Shown: positions 11,572 to 22,088, counted from the stretch's first letter. The stretch is 23,646 bases of DNA from Phellopilus nigrolimitatus (GCA_021029095.1 JAJOHG010000390.1:1-23646); one strand, 5' to 3'. The notes: generated from the sequence alone by a model not told the origin. Translations and numbers: made by a program.

Positions 11572-13599
11572 CTAGATGGACACTTCAGCAAGCTTCTCGG
11601 CTATGGCATCCGCATCCGCAGGGGTTTCTCCCTCAAACTCGGCATGAGTAGCTTCGGGCTCGCCATCTTTCCTCCCCGATGCTATATTCGCGAAGCTGAA
11701 TGCAGGCCGAACACCAGTACTAGTAGAGCCTTGTGAGCCGTGTGGGGAGCCTGGAGCCGCCTCCTCGACTGCCCCGCTCGCAGTCGTCGGCGAGCGCGCT
11801 CCGATATCACTGTCGACGCCGCGTACAGGGCGCTCGCGCGCCTGACGCGAGCTCTGACGCGACATCGCGTGCTGAGTAACACGTCCCTTGACCTCGTCGC
11901 GCTCCTTCTCAATTTTCTCCGCAGCAGCGGCTTCGCGGGCTGTAACGTCGACGGGCCTGTGCAGAAGAAAGAAAAAAAAGTAATTAGAAATTTCTAATGT
12001 TTGCTTTCAACGACACAGGATAGCTTACTTAGCAGCACCAAAGGGGTTGGACTTCGTGGTGGATGCGGTGAATCCAGCGGACTTTGGGGATGAAAGAGGA
12101 GTAGGCTGAGATGAGCCGCTCGTCGAACGAGGTAGAAGGTCGAGTTTTCGACGCGCCAGCTGCGGCGTCGGAGGAACAGAGCTTGTCGCTACAATGAAAG
12201 TTAGACAATGGTACTCTTCAAAAAAGCCATCTGACTCACGCGATGTACTTGTTCGCCCAGGCCTACCACCCCGCCAGTTATTTTCCTCTCCGACTGTTGT
12301 CTGCGGCGGACCCATGTCGCCTCGTCCTCTCAGAGAGCCGAATCGACTTCCAGACTGACTATCAGTGCCCCCACCGGTGCTCGCGCTCGGTTTGAACCTG
12401 CCGCCAATCGTCCACTTTTCTTCAGTATCCGCCGGACTCGCTTCACCATCATGCGAAGGCGTCGAAAACCCTGAACCACGTCGACGGACCGGCTCAGACT
12501 CGGGCTGAAAGCGTGAAGGAGGGCGACTGGAACGCCAGTCACTGATGTTATCAGAGGCAGAATCGCGAGGCGGTTCGGAAACGCCTTCAAAGCGGCGCCG
12601 ACTTCCGCCATCACGGCCCTGCTGGGTAAGGTCAGGAAGAGGACCATCGCGCCTCCAGTTTCCAGAGAATTTGTCATCGTCTCCCGAGCCGAAACCGCCC
12701 GAACGCTCTTTTTCTGAGTATGAATATACGATGAACGACAATACCAAATAATACAATGACTTACGAGGCTCGGCGACATTCACTCGAATTGGGCGATTGG
12801 AGATTGACTACAGGTACCCCAGAGAAATAATTATGAAGAGATCGTGGGATAAACCTGCAAATTGCGTACCGCTCCATTTTTGTCGAGGGCCGCTTTTAGA
12901 CCCTCTACTGTCACAAATTCAACATATCCAAAGCCCTTTGGCTTTTTGTCATGATCTTGGATGATCTTGGCACTTTTAATCTTGTCAGGAAAGCGGTAAG
13001 TTAGAACAAGCGAAGATGCCAGGCCTCCAAGGAGATCCAACGCACCTCGTCAACGGATCCGAAAAACGAACCCAACTCACTCTCAGTGAGGTCAAATGCC
13101 AAGTTACCGACGAATGCCGTGTAGGGTGGGTGGGTAGGCAACGGAACATCATCACGGGGAGCGAAGGACGCGCGATCGGCTGTAAGACAATCATGCGGAC
13201 TGAGCGACAGGAGTGTTCGAAAGAACGGCTCTGTACTTACGACGCGATGAGAGGAAGTCACCTCCTCTACGACTAAAATCTCTGTCGCCCCCACTGCCAT
13301 CGTCGGACTTTGGCGCGGCTAAATGAATGCATAAGTACCACGTCTTTAATTGCCACTAGGACATCTGTGGCACATGAAACTGCTCGACTCACGAGCAGTG
13401 GGGAGAGAATCCATCTCATCTGCCCATGATCCTGCTGCAGAAGGGTACTTTGTGAGACAGTTTGACTTGGAGATGCTTGGTCTTACTGCCGTTCCCCAGG
13501 AAATCATTTAACGACATTTTCTGTGCACCCTTTTTAGGAGCTATACAGACATTTAGAATAGACAGATAACTCGGACAACAGTATCAGTAGCTGACCCAT
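11572..13599 (-). CDS. TIF3: Translation initiation factor eIF4B (Tif3-like), RRM protein
   Basis: Ten exons encode about 499 residues: 13599-13596, 13540-13487, 13434-13393, 13318-13241, 13179-13046, 12980-12855, 12807-12765, 12713-12240, 12188-12029 and 11956-11572. eIF4B stimulates the eIF4A helicase and mRNA recruitment to the 40S subunit in the cytoplasm. The N-terminus reads MAPKKGAQKMSLNDFLG, followed by GSWADEMD, typical of fungal eIF4B. A single RRM (79-158) carries RNP2 AFVGNL and RNP1 KGFGYVEF. A long charged, repetitive region rich in Arg, Gly, Ser and Asp follows (DDKFSGNWRRDGPL, RFGSLRGRGD, NNWRGGRPGR), then the conserved SNPFGAAKPVDVTARE segment and an acidic Ser-rich tail. The coding part of exon 1 is only ATG plus one base. 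The acceptor of exon 3 is CAGCAG, so either AG can be used. The assignment is secure; boundaries of the small 5' exons are slightly less so. Confidence 0.92.
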
Positions 13600-14132
13600 G
13601 ATTGCAAGCGGAGCTTGTTAGATTTAGTTCGGCAAGTTTGAGTTCGTTGTTGACGATGGGAGACGACGAGTGTCTGCTGAGAGATCACAGTCGATTCCTC
13701 AAATTTCTCAGGTATCCCTGTTTGGCACTGTCATGACGTAATAACGCGTCAATTCCAAAGAAATTCAATTCAGCGTCGTATGTGCGTTTGTTTTTTCTTT
13801 CTTTCTTTCTTTCTGCACGAAGTTCCTGTCAATAAATAAAGCGAAAAAAATAAGAATAGCGTCTTTCTACAACGTACTTCAAAAAAATCTGAAACAAGGC
13901 TGCTGCCCTGGTTTATTTAAGAATATAAATGTAACTCTCCTTCCCCTTTCTACGCCCATGATCGAGTGAACGAACCCCATTTTGTCTTCGAAGCCACGCT
14001 GGACGACAGTTGAGTTGAGCGGGGCCTCCGGAATGCAAGGGGTCCAACTTATGGGAGGCCTAATGAAACCATCTGTAAAAAAAAAGTAACGGATTGGACC
14101 TCGCCAAATGTACGGGGAGGCGTTGCAGTCGC
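13600..14132. promoter_or_regulatory. Divergent spacer upstream of eIF4B and the small gene
   Basis: This should hold the eIF4B promoter. It contains an ACGCGT core near 13744 and the CTTT microsatellite. A 94-codon minus-strand frame (13879-14163) overlaps it but shows no domain. Confidence 0.45.
13791..13814. repeat. CTTT microsatellite
   Basis: A short run of CTTT units lies in the divergent spacer between eIF4B and the small plus-strand gene. Confidence 0.7.
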
Positions 14133-14439
14133 ATGGCGCGGAGCACAACATTTCCGCCAGCATTGGGGCTCAATTCGCCGATACTGGTCCACCGGGAAGC
14201 GCAGTTAAGTTGTTGAGCATTTTTGTTTCTTGTCAATCAGCGTCCGCAAACGACTCGAAACACCAGGACCTCGAGTAGTCACCGAGTACGACGGGGGACC
14301 GAGGGACACCGAGGCCTTTCTGGAAGACTTCTGTAGCGACACTATAGACTATGGCAGAGACCCCTCTGTTCTCTCCTCCTGGTCTTCAGTCGCGGACAAA
14401 TCGAACTCTAAGGCTTCTAACTCACTTGAAACGCGTTAG
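14133..14439 (+). CDS. Small hypothetical protein (two exons, about 89 residues)
   Basis: ATG at 14133 opens exon 1 (14133-14203), and a 37-nt intron (GTTAAGT donor at 14204, AATCAG acceptor ending at 14240) joins it in phase to exon 2 (14241-14439). The product begins MARSTTFPPALGLNSPILV and continues with RLETPGPRVVTEYDGG, an acidic stretch (DTEAFLEDFCSDTIDYG) and a Ser-rich end. I do not recognise it. The second exon has a sensible amino-acid mix and no ATG of its own, so an upstream exon is needed. The intron is shorter than all others in the window and its donor is weak, so the structure is tentative. There is no signal peptide or membrane segment. Confidence 0.4.
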
Positions 14440-15115
14440 AGAGTCCACATCGTTGGTGTTATGGCAGAAGCCACTAGTACAATACTAAACAATAACCTGC
14501 ACATTTCCTCCTTAAAATTGTAAAATGTAAACACGTTATAATACGAGAAAAGAAGGGATGTGACTCTGAGTTTTGCTTCCGAAATTGATCACGTGACCAA
14601 AGTGCGTCGCGTAAGTTTGAAGCTTGCATATATTTACGCGCCTACAATTCTCACGCTCCCAACCTTGTGCCTAGCACCGTCATGTATTTAAAACCAACGA
14701 TCCTTTAGAATATACACTTATTCTCCCCTGCACTAGTGTTACCTGTCTCTAAACATGACTTAAAGCGTGAGGGTATTGATAAAATCCGACTAGTGAATCA
14801 CGATGAACTTCGATATTCCTGAAATCTCGGATATTTCTATTGATCGCATCAAAAAGTATTCGAGTAGCTTACTCAAACAAATCTTTTCACAGTTTATGCA
14901 TAATCCTCGAATTATACTCAAGAGAATTACTAGTGCAGTCGCCTGTCATAGAAGAAGAAAATACCAGAAAAAGAAAAAAGAAAAAAACTAGAATAAATAT
15001 CAAGCCAAAAAGCACCAAGATACATCCAAAATAAATAAGCCATTGAAGACTATTGTTTAAAGTTAAGATATACTGGGGAAAAAGGAAGGGAACAGGGGGT
15101 TGTGTTTCCGATATG
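14440..15115. other. AT-rich intergenic region without a supported gene
   Basis: It lies between two convergent stops. It includes a palindromic E-box, a TATTTAAA stretch near 14685 and AT-rich sequence. A 62-codon frame at 14803-14991 is Ile/Lys-rich and unconvincing. The right end should be the 3' UTR of the secreted-protein gene. Confidence 0.5.
14589..14596. promoter_or_regulatory. Palindromic E-box TCACGTGA
   Basis: TCACGTGA is the extended CACGTG site bound by bHLH factors (for example fungal Cbf1- or Pho4-type proteins). It is not close to a convincing start codon, so its target, if any, is unclear. Confidence 0.3.
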
Positions 15116-15828
15116 TCAAGCATTCAGTGCAATCCCGATGATCACAGATAATACCGTTCCAAGATCAGTTATTACATTGCGCGTTGCCCGTGAAGCCGAC
15201 TGAGTAGCACTCGGGTTGGAGCTCGGGTTGGAGCTCTGGCTGGTTATCGTGCTCTGGTCTGAATCTGAAGTCGTAGTAGTTGCACTTCCGCTACCAGTCG
15301 ATACGGCCACCGGAATTAATGTGACCGTTCCGGTGTCCGTCCTCGTGGTCGACACAGCCTCTGCACCAGTTCCGGCCGCTATTATTGCAGTGCATACGCC
15401 TAGCGATGCCGAATCGAATCCACACTCAACGTTGTAGTCAAGCGTGGCAGATCCTGTCGGGGCTACGGCGTGCTCGGACACTCCGGAGGCGTCTTCCACG
15501 AGCGTTACTAAAGTGCGCATAAATTGTGGTAAAAAATTGCAGGAGTATCCCAGAATTAAAATGGTCCGCACAGGTAAATGGGGATCCTTCCGTCGGGGTT
15601 CCCGAGAGAATATATGTCGTCCCATCTGCACCCGTCCCGACGACCTCACCCTGCAAGGTGGCAGCTCCACCATCAACGATAGGGAAAACACTCGCTGTCG
15701 TCACTTGCGAACGAACGCCTAGCATATATTCACGCGTCAAAATCGGTTGTTAGCCGTTTGAAACCAATGCACAGACCTTGAGCGACAATGAAGGACACCA
15801 GGACGAGAGCAGCAGTCTTGGAGAACAT
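15116..15828 (-). CDS. Secreted Ser/Thr-rich protein, probably GPI-anchored
   Basis: Exons 15828-15777, 15718-15572 and 15507-15116 encode 196 residues. The N-terminus MFSKTAALVLVSFIVAQG is a good signal peptide. A beta-rich middle part follows (FPIVDGGAATLQGEVVGTG, TYILSGTP, FTLTLVEDASG) with two Cys (VECGF and GVCTAI) that could pair. The C-terminal third is rich in Ser and Thr and likely O-glycosylated. A small-residue region (SASRAT) and a hydrophobic end (VLSVIIGIALNA) at the very C-terminus fit a GPI-attachment signal. Such proteins are common in basidiomycete cell walls. I know no biochemical function for this one. Both introns (58 and 64 nt) keep the frame, and the ATG gives the signal peptide directly. 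Confidence 0.8.
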
Positions 15829-17283
15829 CGTACAAATAGATGGTGGTCGTTGGTGGTGGAGTCTGGAGCAGAGACGGAGGTGCGCTAAGTAGTCTTTGTA
15901 TGAAACACGAAGACCGCGCGTTTATTGAAACAACGGCTGTTTGTGAACTCCGAGATAGTAAGCGAATTTCGGAGCGTCGCCTAACAATTTGCAGTGTGAT
16001 TTACAAGCCTCATGTCCGTCACGTTAAAAAGCACAGGAGCACAGATTAGCTGGTATGCGGGCAAACATGGGAAAAACCAATATAAGGGTTAAAACCAATA
16101 TTTCAAAGATGTGCTCTGTAACAGGAGGCAGGAGTAATTTCGAAGAATTCTCGGGGGCGACGCGTTGATGTTGCTCGTTCTACGCGACAGATTGGCACGG
16201 CCCTCAATCTTTTCAAAGACAGTTACTAGTAAGAACGCACCAATATCCAGCATACCATGTGCTCAACACAAATGTAAGGAAGAACAATACCGTTGATCAA
16301 GATCAGGTCAGCTACGCTCGCGTTTGGGTGATTGTAAATGACGCCGTCGTGATTGTGATGGAAAATTCTGTACTGATCCATCACCGCGATGCACACGATG
16401 CATATGGATGTTATGCCACAAGGAAGTCGACAGATGTGCTCTAAGAAAAAGATAGCTGTCGAATTGAAAAACCAATGCGAACTATAGAAAACACATGTGC
16501 TCTTTCGCGTCAGGTTTTAGACTTACTGAATCGACGATGCGGACCGAACTTCAACAAAAATACCAGCAACTCTGGTTCAGGCTCAGAAATGACGTATGAA
16601 GAGGCCAGTAATAACGTCATCGTATTGAGATTCTAGACAAATGCGAAGCCGCCTAGATACACGACGAATACTCAGCTGCTTTCTATGAAAATAGGACGAT
16701 GCGCGAAGAACTCCAGAGCGCTAGCATGTCTGTGGCTGCATACATCTGCGAGGAATTTTCAGGTTTTCAAGGCAGACGTCGCGATATTTTTTCTGGCAGT
16801 TTAATACGCGAGTTTACTACATACTCCTCGTTGACAGAAAGAAGGATAATCGGCGTGGCTCATTCACAGCCACTGTCTACCGGCCTGGACTTCAATAGTA
16901 TTCAAGCCTTGGTCTTGGGCCATGAGTGTTTGAAAATGCCTAACGTCATTTACACGTTTCGAAGACTATTCAACGTCGTGCAACTACGTATAGCTTATCC
17001 TCTTTATGTCTGCTACCGGAACACCTAGAAGATGATCCAACTCAAAATCCACACATTGTCCGGCGTTAACTAACAATTATGATAGATTTGCTCTGAGTAG
17101 TTCATGACCTTCTGGCGCGGCGGAGGTCAAGCTTAATTGGCCAGTTCTGGATGGTACAAACCTAAATACTTGTGTGCTTTTGGATTACCAATGGGATGTA
17201 TTTTAACTTACATAAATGCATGAGTGCACATGGTGCACTTTTCCTCGTGGAGCAGGGTATCCAATGAACACTTCATGATACGA
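15829..17283. other. 1.45-kb region with no gene I can support
   Basis: It lies between the start of the secreted-protein gene and the 3' end of the ADAL-type gene. Sequence is AT-leaning. Three ACCAAT motifs (near 16076, 16094 and 16230) could be CCAAT boxes of an upstream regulatory region. Two plus-strand frames (16259-16444 and 16699-17028) have no recognisable domain, good start context or matching splice sites. It could hold a decayed or fast-evolving gene. Confidence 0.45.
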
Positions 17284-18592
17284 CTATGAATGAGCACGTT
17301 TCCTGAACCTGTTGTCCATGCTCATCTTCGCAAGACGCTCAACAGCCTCTTGCTTCAGACCCAAACCAAGGGGTGACTCGGCCAGTAGCATGGCATATTC
17401 TCCCAAGAGTGAATTTCGGAAAGGTAATGTGTCGTCGGTCTGTAAATACATTAGAATCTGACAAAAGTGATATTGCATAGATCAGGATCTAGAAGCTCAC
17501 ACAGACGGCAACGGGGTGATTGAGATTGAAGTGGTAGTTCAGGTGATGGTCTTCAAGACTCTTGACGGTTTTGCATCTGAGTCATAAATCAGCGCTAATT
17601 TCTACGTACGTCGCCATTTTGAATTAAGGGCTGTCGGTGCTTACAGAAGATTTGATGACAGGCATATCTCTATGGCGATTCCATGATCAAGGACGTATTT
17701 CTTTGCCTCCTCATCCAAAAAAGTTGCATGCCCTAGCCGATCTGGTTCAATAGACAGAAGCTGCATCGTTTCTTCAGGGCTGTTGGACTCGGTCTGTTGT
17801 TGTCGGAATTAGAATCATCTCAGATCAAGTAGAAGGGGGAAAGGATAGGTACTTCGGCAACGTGCAATGTTATTCCTAGGCCGGCTGCTTTTGCTTTTTC
17901 AAAACTGCTGGCAAAGAGCTTCATGTCACCTGACTAGATGGCGCTGTAAGTACTATGTATATGTTTGTAAAATAAATTAAATAGAGAAGCTGAAGGTTTA
18001 CCATAGGATCTCCACACAAGTCGACGCCGACGAGACGTCGACCGGCTTCTTTGAGATTCACGGCTATGTCAATGCACTCCTCTGCGACTTCAGGAGACAT
18101 TCTACGGTCCAAAGCAAGAATATATGCTGCTTCATCCTCGGGATATTTCTCTATCTCGTCAAGGACAGTCTCCACGTATTGCAGACGAGTCATATGTTGT
18201 GTTTCTCTTGGCCCGCTTCGAAGCTCCAGAAACGAGCATTGTCTTTCTTTCCCGCCTAGGAAGTCTTCCAAGACAGCGCGTGTGGCATATGCGAGGGTTT
18301 CGCGAGTAGATGTCAGTGCATAGATAGCAGTGAACAGTCCAAAAAAGTCATTGATCGTGTCAAGCTCTACACCTTTCCGGAGCTTCTCGATACCATAACT
18401 AACGTCACTGGACTGCAGTTCGCCAGTTTTTGGGACATAGCTATTGGCGAGCTCCTGCAAAGATGAGAGAGGGATGCAACCGTTTAAGTGGGCATGGAGT
18501 TCAGCTTTGGGAAGAGATTGTATGAAAGCAATTTGCTCTGGAGTAAGGGATGCGAGAGCCTCTGCAGGCGGTCCAAAAATCGCCCGAGGCAT
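17284..18592 (-). CDS. Adenosine-deaminase-like protein (ADAL/MAPDA family)
   Basis: Exons 18592-18002, 17933-17853, 17793-17645, 17576-17501 and 17439-17284 encode 350 residues, about the family length. It belongs to the metal-dependent adenosine/AMP deaminase superfamily. Metal and catalytic residues can be seen: His33 and His35 in ELHAHLNG, His221 and Glu224 in LHVAE, His246 in RLGHAT, and Asp301/Asp302 in VCTDD; CLSSNL is also present. The N-terminal layout (LPKAELHAHLNGCIP) and length fit the ADAL group, which in animals and plants removes the N6-methyl-amino group from N6-methyl-AMP, rather than classical adenosine deaminase. That substrate is inferred. No signal peptide is seen, so it is probably cytosolic. 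Exon 2 uses the upstream TAG acceptor at 17934; the CAG four bases downstream would bring in a stop. Confidence 0.92.
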
Positions 18593-18839
18593 GATAGAAA
18601 ATGATTATATGTCCCACTTATTTTGTCAAGTTGTCAAAGACGTTTACAGGGAAATCTCGCGAGTGAGTCATAGGCAGCCGGAGGGAAAATTTTAAACTCA
18701 GCACGGCTGCGTCCAGAGACGCAAATCTTCGTCATTTCCAAATTCAGACGATGTGGCTGACATCCTCGTCGACGGTCACGGCGGACGACTTTCTCACTGT
18801 AACCGCGATTATCAAAAGCAACTTTTTTCAGAGAAAGAA
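18593..18839. promoter_or_regulatory. Short bidirectional promoter region
   Basis: Only 247 bp separate the ADAL ATG from the first in-frame ATG of the divergent gene, so the two probably share regulatory DNA. A TATAAT-like stretch lies close to the ADAL start. Part of this region (from 18753) is open in frame with the right-hand gene but lacks an ATG there. Confidence 0.5.
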
Positions 18840-20099
18840 ATGCGCAAATCTATATCTCTCACGTCGATATTCACTTCTCTTAGAATTCCAGCCGGAACGA
18901 CGCACGCCCTCATTCCCGCAATCCGGATTGTTAAACCGACCAATCCTGCACCACAATTGAACGGTTTCACAGGCGGAATCCGTCGATGGCGCGGCGCGCT
19001 CGGTACGATGGGTGACTTCACGCTGCAGCTTCCAAGTCAAGGGCTCACGCGTGGTGCGCGCCTCGCACTCGCTCGCCAGGGCTGCGCGACGGGCAGCTTC
19101 AGGTTGAACTGTGCCGAATCCTTGTACGCGGTCGATGCCCAGGGAAGGGCAATGTTCCAACGGATTCAACTCGATGAGGAGCTGGAAGCGGCGCGATTTG
19201 GGTTGATGGAAAAACCTCCGATGCGTGGCTCGGATGGTACTTCTGTTGAATCTGGTACTGTGATCCAGAGCCTGGCCAGTGGAATTGAAGATCGAAAGGC
19301 GGCGAGGCGCACTGCAAGTGAGTTGGCTGGACATTTTAGGAACGTTTCGCATCGCACTCGTCAAAGGAATATACTGGCATCCAAGAGTATGCGTCATAGT
19401 TCAAGCGGACTCTCGAGCTGCGCGACATTCACCGAGGGCCTATGCAACTTGGAGGACTACATGCGCGCCGGAGATGCGAGCTCTGGCAATCAGACCACGA
19501 CATCGAGCCTGTCTACCTCTTTTTCTATGCAGGATATTGGGCATGTGCTTCATGATCTAGACGAAACTTGCGCAAGCCCTATTTTGACATGGTTCGAATC
19601 GCTAAAGAAGAGGTCTCAACCGATTTCGAACGGCGCTAACGTCAAGAAAAGAGCATCTACTGGTTCTTTGACAAGATCTTTCTCATGCTGGGACCTAGAC
19701 CTTACGTTCCCTGGCTCGGAAATCGCGTTCACGGCTGACAACAGCTCGTTCATGTCGTCAGCCCTTGTTACGAAGCGTAGGAAGATTCAGAAACGCCGCG
19801 CCCGGAAGGCGTATACGCGGAGCCTCGAGCATTTCAAAGACAACACCAACTCGATTCTTAGCACACCTTCTACGCCGCATCACCTGACACGAAACAACTC
19901 CTGGGCGAGGCTGCGGCACAGGATGTCGAAGAGTTCTAGTACGATTTCCAAGAACAGGGAACGTGGGCAAAATCTTCAAGGCGGACAGGTGGTCCAAGGA
20001 TCTGCTAGCGTCGCATCGGGCCTCTATCTAATTTTTCAGCAGGGAATTTCAATGACCTGGGGTCAATCCCCGAGGATACAAGAGGAAGCACTCTCGTGA
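18840..20099 (+). CDS. Unrecognised basic, Ser-rich protein
   Basis: A long open frame runs from ATG 18840 (MRKSISLTSIFTSLRIP) to the stop at 20097-20099, 419 residues. I do not recognise a domain. It is rich in Ser, Arg and Lys, with a basic stretch (TKRRKIQKRRARKAY) that could be a nuclear signal and Ser-rich motifs (SLTRSFSCWDLDLTF, LTRNNSWARLRHRMSKSSS) that resemble phosphorylation sites. A 51-nt segment at 19989-20039 has intron ends (GTGGTC...CTAATTTTTCAG) and is a multiple of three, so the protein could lose 17 residues without a frame change. Another ATG at 18751 is in a different frame that soon stops. The long frame in moderate-GC DNA argues for a real, perhaps lineage-specific, gene. 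Confidence 0.65.
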   Translation: MRKSISLTSIFTSLRIPAGTTHALIPAIRIVKPTNPAPQLNGFTGGIRRWRGALGTMGDFTLQLPSQGLTRGARLALARQGCATGSFRLNCAESLYAVDAQGRAMFQRIQLDEELEAARFGLMEKPPMRGSDGTSVESGTVIQSLASGIEDRKAARRTASELAGHFRNVSHRTRQRNILASKSMRHSSSGLSSCATFTEGLCNLEDYMRAGDASSGNQTTTSSLSTSFSMQDIGHVLHDLDETCASPILTWFESLKKRSQPISNGANVKKRASTGSLTRSFSCWDLDLTFPGSEIAFTADNSSFMSSALVTKRRKIQKRRARKAYTRSLEHFKDNTNSILSTPSTPHHLTRNNSWARLRHRMSKSSSTISKNRERGQNLQGGQVVQGSASVASGLYLIFQQGISMTWGQSPRIQEEALS

Positions 20100-20465
20100 C
20101 GATGCATGTACAATGACTGGTTTCTCTCTTTTCCGGTGCATAACGGCGTCTGTCTATTTGTTATCTTTGCTGTTTTTGTTTTTGTTTCCTTTTTTGTTTC
20201 TTTTTTTGGAGGGAGGGGTTTACTTGCTATCTGTCTGTGGTTTCGTATTCTTTGTATCTCCTAACTCTTCACACATCACGTTTAATCCTCGCAATGAATT
20301 TCCTTGGTTTCTGCCTTTTTTTAATGGCTTGAAGTTTCTCAGAGCCATCTGTGAGCGATTCGATTCGCCAATGCCAGCTCATATCTAAGCCTGAAGTAAG
20401 GCATCTCATAATGCTTAAGCAAGTATTTTACCGCTGTTAACGACCGACCAAAAGGAATCAGACAT
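20100..20465. other. Convergent spacer, T-rich
   Basis: It separates the stops of the unknown gene and UBA4. Poly-T stretches on the plus strand (about 20165-20210) suit a 3' UTR. A Phe/Leu-rich frame at 20113-20388 is a low-complexity artefact. Confidence 0.5.
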
Positions 20466-22088
20466 CTAGTAAACAGGGAATTCAGGATCGACGTCCGCCG
20501 CCCAACTTCTCAATCCCCCAATCAAATCCACAATTTCTCCTGGTGACGCAGTATCACTGCCTGCTCTGAGCGCGTCGGCCGCGATTTGGGAATCGTTTCC
20601 AAGCCGGCAGACAAGAACCGTAATTGATTTTGCCTCAGCGTCTCTCTCCGAAGGGAGATGCGAGGATGGGCTAGCAACGAGTTCGGAAAGGGGGACGTCT
20701 GCGCAGGTTTGATTCAATGCTGAAAATCAGTGCAGAAGATAACGTACTGATGGAGGTTGGCAAGTGACAGATACCAAATTCGACTGGACTCCGCACGTCC
20801 AATATTCGCACTGAGTGCTCGTCGCTCGAAATCCTTTTGTTAAGCTCCTGCAGAACTGATTAATCAAATCCCGCAAGTGATAATATAATGCGATACAGAC
20901 ATCCGCTGCAATTCGTCTCCTAGTACGATCGATCACATCAAGCCCTCTCTGCACCCAGTCGGGTCGAGGGCCGCCACAGAAAGAGACGTAGTCGAGTTCA
21001 GAAATCGCCCCGAGCCGCTCGCCCTCGTCGCCACACGCAGGACACGTCTTTCGACCCGTACGCAACTTGATGCTTCGGAAAGGCGGGAAAGCCAGGGCGG
21101 AGTAGATTAGGAGAGTGGGTTTAGTGTCTTGGGTGAAACGAACGATATTAAGAAAAGGGTGGAGATATATGGAAGAAAGGGAAAGAATTACCGTAAATAC
21201 CTGTGATAATTTTAATTGCTTCGAGTGCTTGCATCGTGCCGATGATGCCCGTAACCGCACCCAAGATTCCCGTTTCCTCGCAGCTACCCGCCATCTCGGG
21301 CGCCGGCGGACGCGGGAACAGGCAGCGGTAGCACGGGCCGCGTTTCTGCTGCCCGTTCTCGTCGACTGGGCCCAGAGGCAAGTTGTACGTGCACAGCTGC
21401 CCGTCGAGTCTCTGCGCAGCGCCACTGACGAGCGGCTTTGCGAGACGTACGGCGGTATCGGAGAGAAGGTAGCGAGCGGGCGCATTGTCCGTGCAGTCGA
21501 GCACGATGTCGTACACCGCAATGATGTGCTCCGCATTGGATGGGTCAAGAGGCGCGTTGAACGTATCTATGCTAATGCGACTGTCGAGTCTGGGGTATTT
21601 GAGACGCGGAAATGTGAGTCTTGAAAGCGTGATTGAAGAGCGAGACGGCGCACCGCTTGAGAGCCTGGGCGGCAGAGTCGACCTTTGCCATGCCGAGCGT
21701 CCCTTCTGAATGTAAGACCTGGCGTTGTAGATTCGATATCTCGACGACGTCGGGATCGACGATGCCGACTCGGCCTGTTTAGAGAAAGCATGGTAGGAAT
21801 GTCAGACTGTAACTTTTCGAACGAAGGGGAGCGACAAACCAACACCCGCTGCACAGATGTACTGAAGTGCCGGGCAGCCGAGGCCACCTGCACCCACAAC
21901 AAGGACGGACGCATTTCTGAGCTTCACCTGCGCTAGATGCCCGAGTGGACGCTTGCATTGGTTGGTGAAGGTTGAGACGGCTGACAGCTTGAGTGCACAC
22001 CAGATAGCCCGAGACCGTCTATAATCATCTGTCTGCCATATCTTTTGTAATCCTCGAGGGGCAGACTTAAATCGGGGTCACTGGACAT
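20466..22088 (-). CDS. UBA4: Uba4/MOCS3: E1-like adenylyltransferase and sulfurtransferase for Urm1
   Basis: Exons 22088-22001, 21932-21840, 21774-21654, 21589-21192, 21127-20901, 20847-20775 and 20719-20466 encode 417 residues. The enzyme adenylates and thiocarboxylates the Urm1 C-terminus, for tRNA wobble-uridine thiolation and urmylation; MOCS3-type members also serve molybdopterin synthesis. The ThiF/E1 domain has [11 protein letters not shown] (41-51), an Arg in [10 protein letters not shown] and [10 protein letters not shown]. Zinc ligands are CYRC (187-190) and CPAC (262-265). Cys204 (GSCEETG) aligns with the E1-type active Cys. The C-terminal rhodanese domain has LDVRSPVEF and the persulfide loop CRLGNDS, with Cys371 as the active site. 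All key residues are present. The ATG at 22088 precedes the conserved [11 protein letters not shown]; the frame stays open further upstream but lacks an ATG. For the intron after KIIT, the GTAATT donor at 21191 was chosen because it keeps the family's Gly. Confidence 0.94.

Noticed and set aside
13879..14163. 94-codon minus-strand frame beside the small plus-strand gene
   Set aside because: No domain or family resemblance, and it overlaps the first exon of the better-supported small gene.
14803..14991. 62-codon Ile/Lys-rich plus-strand frame
   Set aside because: AT-rich sequence ending in a poly-Lys stretch, with no recognisable domain; a promoter-like TATTTAAA upstream is not enough.
16699..17028. 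109-codon plus-strand frame
   Set aside because: No domain, no plausible splice partners; could be chance in this base composition. Kept only as part of the gene-empty region.
20113..20388. 91-codon Phe/Leu-rich plus-strand frame resembling membrane helices
   Set aside because: It reads through poly-T tracts of a 3' UTR; low complexity.
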